Shown: positions 42,697 to 45,774 of the stretch, piece after piece
Layout: the number at the start of each line of letters is the position of its first letter
Position numbering within the stretch: position 1 is the first letter of the stretch
NCBI GenBank assembly: GCA_949840905.1
Contig: CATKXW010000018.1
Coordinates: 1 to 45,774, forward strand
Origin: an uncultured Eggerthellaceae bacterium
Lineage (GTDB): Bacteria > Actinomycetota > Coriobacteriia > Coriobacteriales > Eggerthellaceae
Length of the DNA stretch: 45,774 bases
Reading direction: 5' to 3'
Made by a program: the position numbers and the translations under genes
The notes under the pieces: model-generated
Databases searched by the model: none
What the model was told of the DNA's origin: nothing
The model's input: only the letters and a program-made list of their open reading frames with translations

Positions 42697-43557
42697 CTAG
42701 AACACCGCCTGCACGGAGCCATCAGGATACTTCTCCTGCAGATAGGTCAGCACCTTATCAGAGGTCATGGCCTTCGCCAACGCCTCGATGGCCGCGGCGT
42801 TCTCGTTGCCCTCGCGCACTACCAACACGTTAGCGTAGGTCTTGCCGGCCGTGCCCTCCGGATCCTCGAACACCAGCGCGTCATCGTAGACGTTCAGGCC
42901 CGCAGGGATGGCATAATTGGAGTTGATGGCGGCGAAGTCGACGTCTTCCAGCATGCGCGGCAGGCTGGCGGCCTCCACTTCCAGGATGTCGATGCTATGC
43001 GGGTTCTCGACGATGTCCTGCTTGGTGGCCGTGACGCCGGCGTTGGGGTCGAGCTTTATCAGACCGGCCTGCTCCAGCAGCAGCAGCGCACGGGCCTCGT
43101 TGGTGGTGTCGTTCGGCACGGCTATCTTAGCGCCGTCCTGGATGTCGGCCAGCGTCTTGGTCTTGCCAGCATAGAGCCCGAACGGCTCGTAGTGCACCGG
43201 CACCACCTCTACCAGATGGGTGCCGTTCTCCTGGTTGAACTGTTCGAGGTAGGCGGTATGCTGGAAGTAGTTGGCGTCCACCTCGCCCTCCTCGGTGGAA
43301 GTGTTGGGCAGCACGTAGTCGTTGAACTCCACCACTTCCAGCTCGATGCCCTGCTCGGCCAAGATCGGCTTGACCGCTTCGTTCAGTATCTCGGCATGAG
43401 GCGTGGGGCTGGCCGCCACGCGCAGGGAGGTCTGGCTGACAGCGTCGCTGCTGGCGCTGGAAGAGCTGCCGGTGGCGGCGGGGCCGGCGCAGCCGAACAG
43501 GCCGAGGCTCGCCATCGCGAACGTGGCGATCGCCGCGGTCAGGATGCGTTTCTTCAT
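42697..43557 (-). CDS. metQ: methionine-binding lipoprotein MetQ
   Basis: 286 residues from the ATG at 43557 (AGAAAGAGAGAAG upstream). The signal peptide ends with the lipobox LFGC at about residue 23. The mature part reads LRVAASPTPHAEILNEAVKPILAEQGIELEVVEFNDYVLPNTSTEEGEVDANYFQHTAYLEQF, a clear NlpA/MetQ family signature. It binds methionine outside the membrane and delivers it to MetNI. First gene of the operon. Its leader has a candidate promoter and GC-rich hairpins but no recognisable SAM riboswitch. Confidence 0.93.
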   Translation of the reverse strand: MKKRILTAAIATFAMASLGLFGCAGPAATGSSSSASSDAVSQTSLRVAASPTPHAEILNEAVKPILAEQGIELEVVEFNDYVLPNTSTEEGEVDANYFQHTAYLEQFNQENGTHLVEVVPVHYEPFGLYAGKTKTLADIQDGAKIAVPNDTTNEARALLLLEQAGLIKLDPNAGVTATKQDIVENPHSIDILEVEAASLPRMLEDVDFAAINSNYAIPAGLNVYDDALVFEDPEGTAGKTYANVLVVREGNENAAAIEALAKAMTSDKVLTYLQEKYPDGSVQAVF

Positions 43558-43626
43558 GGTCTTCTCTCTTTCTTCTCTCATAGAATGGCCCGCGCACCGC
43601 TGAGACGGCGCCCGGGTCGATGAACC

Positions 43627-43655
43627 ATGATAGTGCCTCTCCCTCGCGCTGCAAA
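43627..43655 (-). promoter_or_regulatory. candidate metQ promoter
   Basis: On the minus strand TTTGCA (43650-43655), a 17-bp spacer and TATCAT (43627-43632) give a plausible promoter about 70 bases upstream of the metQ ATG. A GC-rich hairpin lies in the leader between them. Match to consensus is moderate. Confidence 0.4.
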
Positions 43656-43771
43656 GCCGCGAGGCCATACCTTTTGCCTGCCCTTCGCCAACGGTTTTCC
43701 CTATGGCGGTGCCTTTCGGCTACCATGGACGGGGAAGACCTCTTTTCTTCCCTCGACGAGAAAGGTTGCCC

Positions 43772-44617
43772 ATGCCGCTCGAACCGTCAGAACTCCAAGT
43801 CTTGAGACCCGATGCCTTGGCCCCCGCCGCCATCGAAGCGAAGGCAGAGGAGGTGGCCTGCGGAAAGACAGAGCTTTCGGTGGGCAGATGCTTCGTACTG
43901 GCCATGCTCGCCGGCATGTTCATCGCGTTCGGCGCCATGTTCTTCTGCACGTTCCTCGGCGATGCTACCCTGCCCTTCGCCGTGCAGCGACTGGTGGGCG
44001 GTCTGTGCTTCTGCCTGGGGCTGGTGCTCGTGCTCTGCTGCGGGGCCGAGCTGTTCACGGGCAACGCGCTGATGATATGCGCATGGGCGAGCAAGCGCAT
44101 AGCGCTTTCGGCCATGATGAAGAACTGGATCATCGTCTGGTGCGGCAACCTGGTCGGCTCGCTCATCGTGGTGTTCATCGTGTTCATGGCCCATGTGGCC
44201 GACATGAACGGCGGTGGCGTGGGTTCGGTCATGATATCGACGGCCGTCTCGAAGATATCCCCGGATTGGGTCACGCTGTTCTTCAAGGGGATCCTGTGCA
44301 ACATCTTGGTGTGCCTGGCCGTTTGGATCGGGTTCGCGGCGCGCACGGTGGTGGACAAGGTGGTGGGCATCCTGCTGCCCATCGCGGCGTTCGTGGCCTG
44401 CGGCTTCGAGCACTGCGTGGCCAACATGTTCTTCCTGCCCATGGGATTCGTCCTGAACGCGACAGGCTATGCCACCACCGTGGCCACCGATTGCCTCACT
44501 CTAGGCGGCATCCTCTACAACCTCTCGGCCGCTACCCTCGGCAACATCGTGGGCGGTGCCCTCTTCGTCGGCCTCGCCTACTGGTTCGTCTACCATAAAA
44601 AGGAGAATGAAGGGTAA
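43772..44617 (+). CDS. formate/nitrite transporter family channel (FocA/NirC)
   Basis: 281 residues from the ATG at 43772 (AAAGG six bases upstream). About six membrane segments with the FNT signatures: GMFIAFGAMF, CCGAELFTGNAL (near residue 115), NLVGSLIVV, and FKGILCNILVCLAVW followed by GFEHCVANMFF. FNT channels pass formate, nitrite or hydrosulfide. It is divergent from metQ across a 214-bp gap and has no formate or nitrite enzyme as neighbour, so the anion cannot be chosen. Confidence 0.92.
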   Translation: MPLEPSELQVLRPDALAPAAIEAKAEEVACGKTELSVGRCFVLAMLAGMFIAFGAMFFCTFLGDATLPFAVQRLVGGLCFCLGLVLVLCCGAELFTGNALMICAWASKRIALSAMMKNWIIVWCGNLVGSLIVVFIVFMAHVADMNGGGVGSVMISTAVSKISPDWVTLFFKGILCNILVCLAVWIGFAARTVVDKVVGILLPIAAFVACGFEHCVANMFFLPMGFVLNATGYATTVATDCLTLGGILYNLSAATLGNIVGGALFVGLAYWFVYHKKENEG

Positions 44618-44732
44618 CGAGAAGAAGGGCGAAGCGCCTGCGTCCAACGATCGAAGAGCGGATGCCTCCCGATATGGGAAAGGCAACCGCCATGCAGATG
44701 CCTTCGTTCGTGGTCATCATGCCCCTCACGTA

Positions 44733-45599
44733 TTACGCGATGGCGAGCTCCTTGAAGAGCTTCTCACGGTAGGCGGGATCGGTGGCGACATGTTTGGCAT
44801 CCTCCAGACGATTCGCTTCAAGGAGCAACGCCATGAGCCTGGAGAGGCGATTCTCGCCTTCCGCCTTGCCACGCGCTTCGCCCCTAGCTTCACCCTCGGC
44901 GATGCCCTTCTCGTAAGCGAGGTCGGCCTGCAGCTCTATCTCGTCTTGCATGGTGAAGATCATAGCCATCACCTCTTCATCCTCATTGATCCTGTCAACC
45001 TGTGCGGCTATGCCCTCTATGAAGGGATCGCCTTGGGTAGCCGTGCCATCTTGAATAAAGGATAGCAGGTTTCTGATCTTGGGATCCATCTCATCTCGAC
45101 TGGCTTCAGCGTTGTAGACCAGCCAGTGCATGTCGGCTCTCAGCTCTATGTCGTCCTCCTCGCAGACAAGTTCGATGGTATAGCGTGGGATGCTGCGCTC
45201 GAAAGGGTCGCGCCTGCAAAGGAAGACGATATAGCTCTCCGGCAGGCCTCGATATTTTGCTCCCTTGGAGAGGACAGAAGCATCCAGAGCTCCTTGGTAG
45301 TAACGCATGCGACGTCCCAGGTCTGGCTCCTCTGTGGCTTGCAATTCCACATCTATCACCTTATCAGAGCCTTTGGCGTACAGATCGAAACGGACCCCGC
45401 GGGATGAGAGGTGGGCGTCCACCGCATGTTCTGTCTGGACGAGCTCTACGCGCTCTATCTGGAAGCCCAGGACCCTCTCGAGCAACTCCTTAGCCAGAAC
45501 GGGTTCGCGTCTCATGACCTCTTGGAAGACTATATGATGGGTGAAGCCCACCTTCGGTCTGTTCGCGCTCGTCTCGAGCGCCTTGATCCCGCTTTCCAT
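44733..45599 (-). CDS. Rpn-family PD-(D/E)XK nuclease (recombination-promoting nuclease/putative transposase)
   Basis: 288 residues from the ATG at 45599 (GAGGGAG six bases upstream). The catalytic pattern lies in VRFDLYAKGSDKVIDVELQAT: a D, then the conserved 'D-x-E-x-Q' of the Rpn/PD-(D/E)XK transposase family, near residue 80. RRDPFERSIPRYTIELVCEEDDI and YNAEASRDEMDPKIRNLLSFI are the downstream family blocks. The C-terminus has a Gly/Glu/Ala/Arg repeat (EGEARGEARGKAEGE). Such proteins move or promote RecA-independent recombination. The frame is intact, unlike the remnant at 24990-25507. No terminal repeats or duplications are visible. Confidence 0.85.
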   Translation of the reverse strand: MESGIKALETSANRPKVGFTHHIVFQEVMRREPVLAKELLERVLGFQIERVELVQTEHAVDAHLSSRGVRFDLYAKGSDKVIDVELQATEEPDLGRRMRYYQGALDASVLSKGAKYRGLPESYIVFLCRRDPFERSIPRYTIELVCEEDDIELRADMHWLVYNAEASRDEMDPKIRNLLSFIQDGTATQGDPFIEGIAAQVDRINEDEEVMAMIFTMQDEIELQADLAYEKGIAEGEARGEARGKAEGENRLSRLMALLLEANRLEDAKHVATDPAYREKLFKELAIA

Positions 45600-45774
45600 A
45601 AGATGCTCCCTCTTCTCGATCGGGCGCTCGCGAATGGCCCATGAGACCATCCGCTCGCGATAGCACGTGTGCCATGACATCTGATGATAGACCGCGAATC
45701 TGACAAGAACATCCCAGGTAAGATCGGGATCATTCCCTCTCGTGCACCCCTATATCGCTCCCTCCATCGACCCC

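Noticed and set aside
43558-43680. SAM riboswitch in the metQ leader
   Set aside because: Two GC-rich hairpins are present, but none of the conserved SAM-I, SAM-II or SAM-IV blocks can be found.
1-45774. CRISPR array
   Set aside because: No series of regularly spaced direct repeats with unique spacers is visible; the repeats found are the 27-bp unit, the att-like pair and one 22-bp duplication.

Overview
The window is high-GC actinobacterial DNA. The gene set fits an anaerobic gut or oral member of the class Coriobacteriia, probably family Eggerthellaceae. The signs are a Tat-exported molybdopterin oxidoreductase with ferredoxin and NrfD partners, a tungsten-type aldehyde:ferredoxin oxidoreductase, single-gene SecDF, a Veg-like protein, LPxTG-like surface anchoring and a Gram-positive LexA box. 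This placement is an inference from gene content; no 16S gene is present.

Layout. 1-471: AT-rich flank with decayed coding sequence. 472-3390: uvrA (minus) behind a promoter overlapped by a LexA-like box. 3588-8660: five-gene minus-strand operon (Tat ferredoxin, Tat molybdopterin subunit, DmsB-like ferredoxin, NrfD anchor, DUF4430 lipoprotein). 8981-11110: divergent aldehyde:ferredoxin oxidoreductase. 11319-12752: NifU/IscU-like protein with altered ligands and a long unknown tail. 12917-14359: wall-anchored surface protein. 14521-16645: two tandem DUF262-only proteins, divergent from a TetR regulator (16817-17380). 17494-19077: thiol-redox cluster (CcdA, TlpA-like, glutaredoxin-like). 19117-20917: a small islet next to tRNA-Ala(CGC), carrying a PoNi-type orphan immunity-like gene and two MITE-like elements, bracketed by an imperfect duplication of the tRNA 3' end plus its terminator. 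21000-24773: Veg-like protein, SurA_N-like membrane protein, GntR/YtrA regulator with its DUF1648 membrane protein, AbrB-like small protein. 24990-25507: broken Rpn-family nuclease whose intact paralogue lies at 44733-45599. 25657-29290: two coupled flavoproteins, one fused to a Sua5/YrdC domain. 29319-31992: SsuABC/TauABC-type ABC importer. 32079-33506: AGCS symporter. 33670-37132: FMN riboswitch, RibU, fused EcfA-EcfA', EcfT. 37175-37822: FMN-binding split-barrel protein. 37807-40931: DUF1292 and SecDF. 41077-43557: methionine ABC importer. 43772-44617: formate/nitrite channel.

How the genes fit together. The left third looks like an extracytoplasmic respiratory enzyme divergent from a cytoplasmic ferredoxin-linked aldehyde oxidoreductase, with a modified Fe-S scaffold protein next to the latter. 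The CcdA/TlpA genes would supply reducing power outside the membrane. The riboflavin importer under FMN control feeds a flavin-rich metabolism (two flavoproteins and a split-barrel protein lie in the window). The least ordinary items are the flavoprotein-YrdC fusion, the non-canonical IscU-like protein, the tRNA-Ala islet with its orphan immunity-like gene, and the DUF262 pair. Functions are assigned from family resemblance read by eye; no database search was possible.
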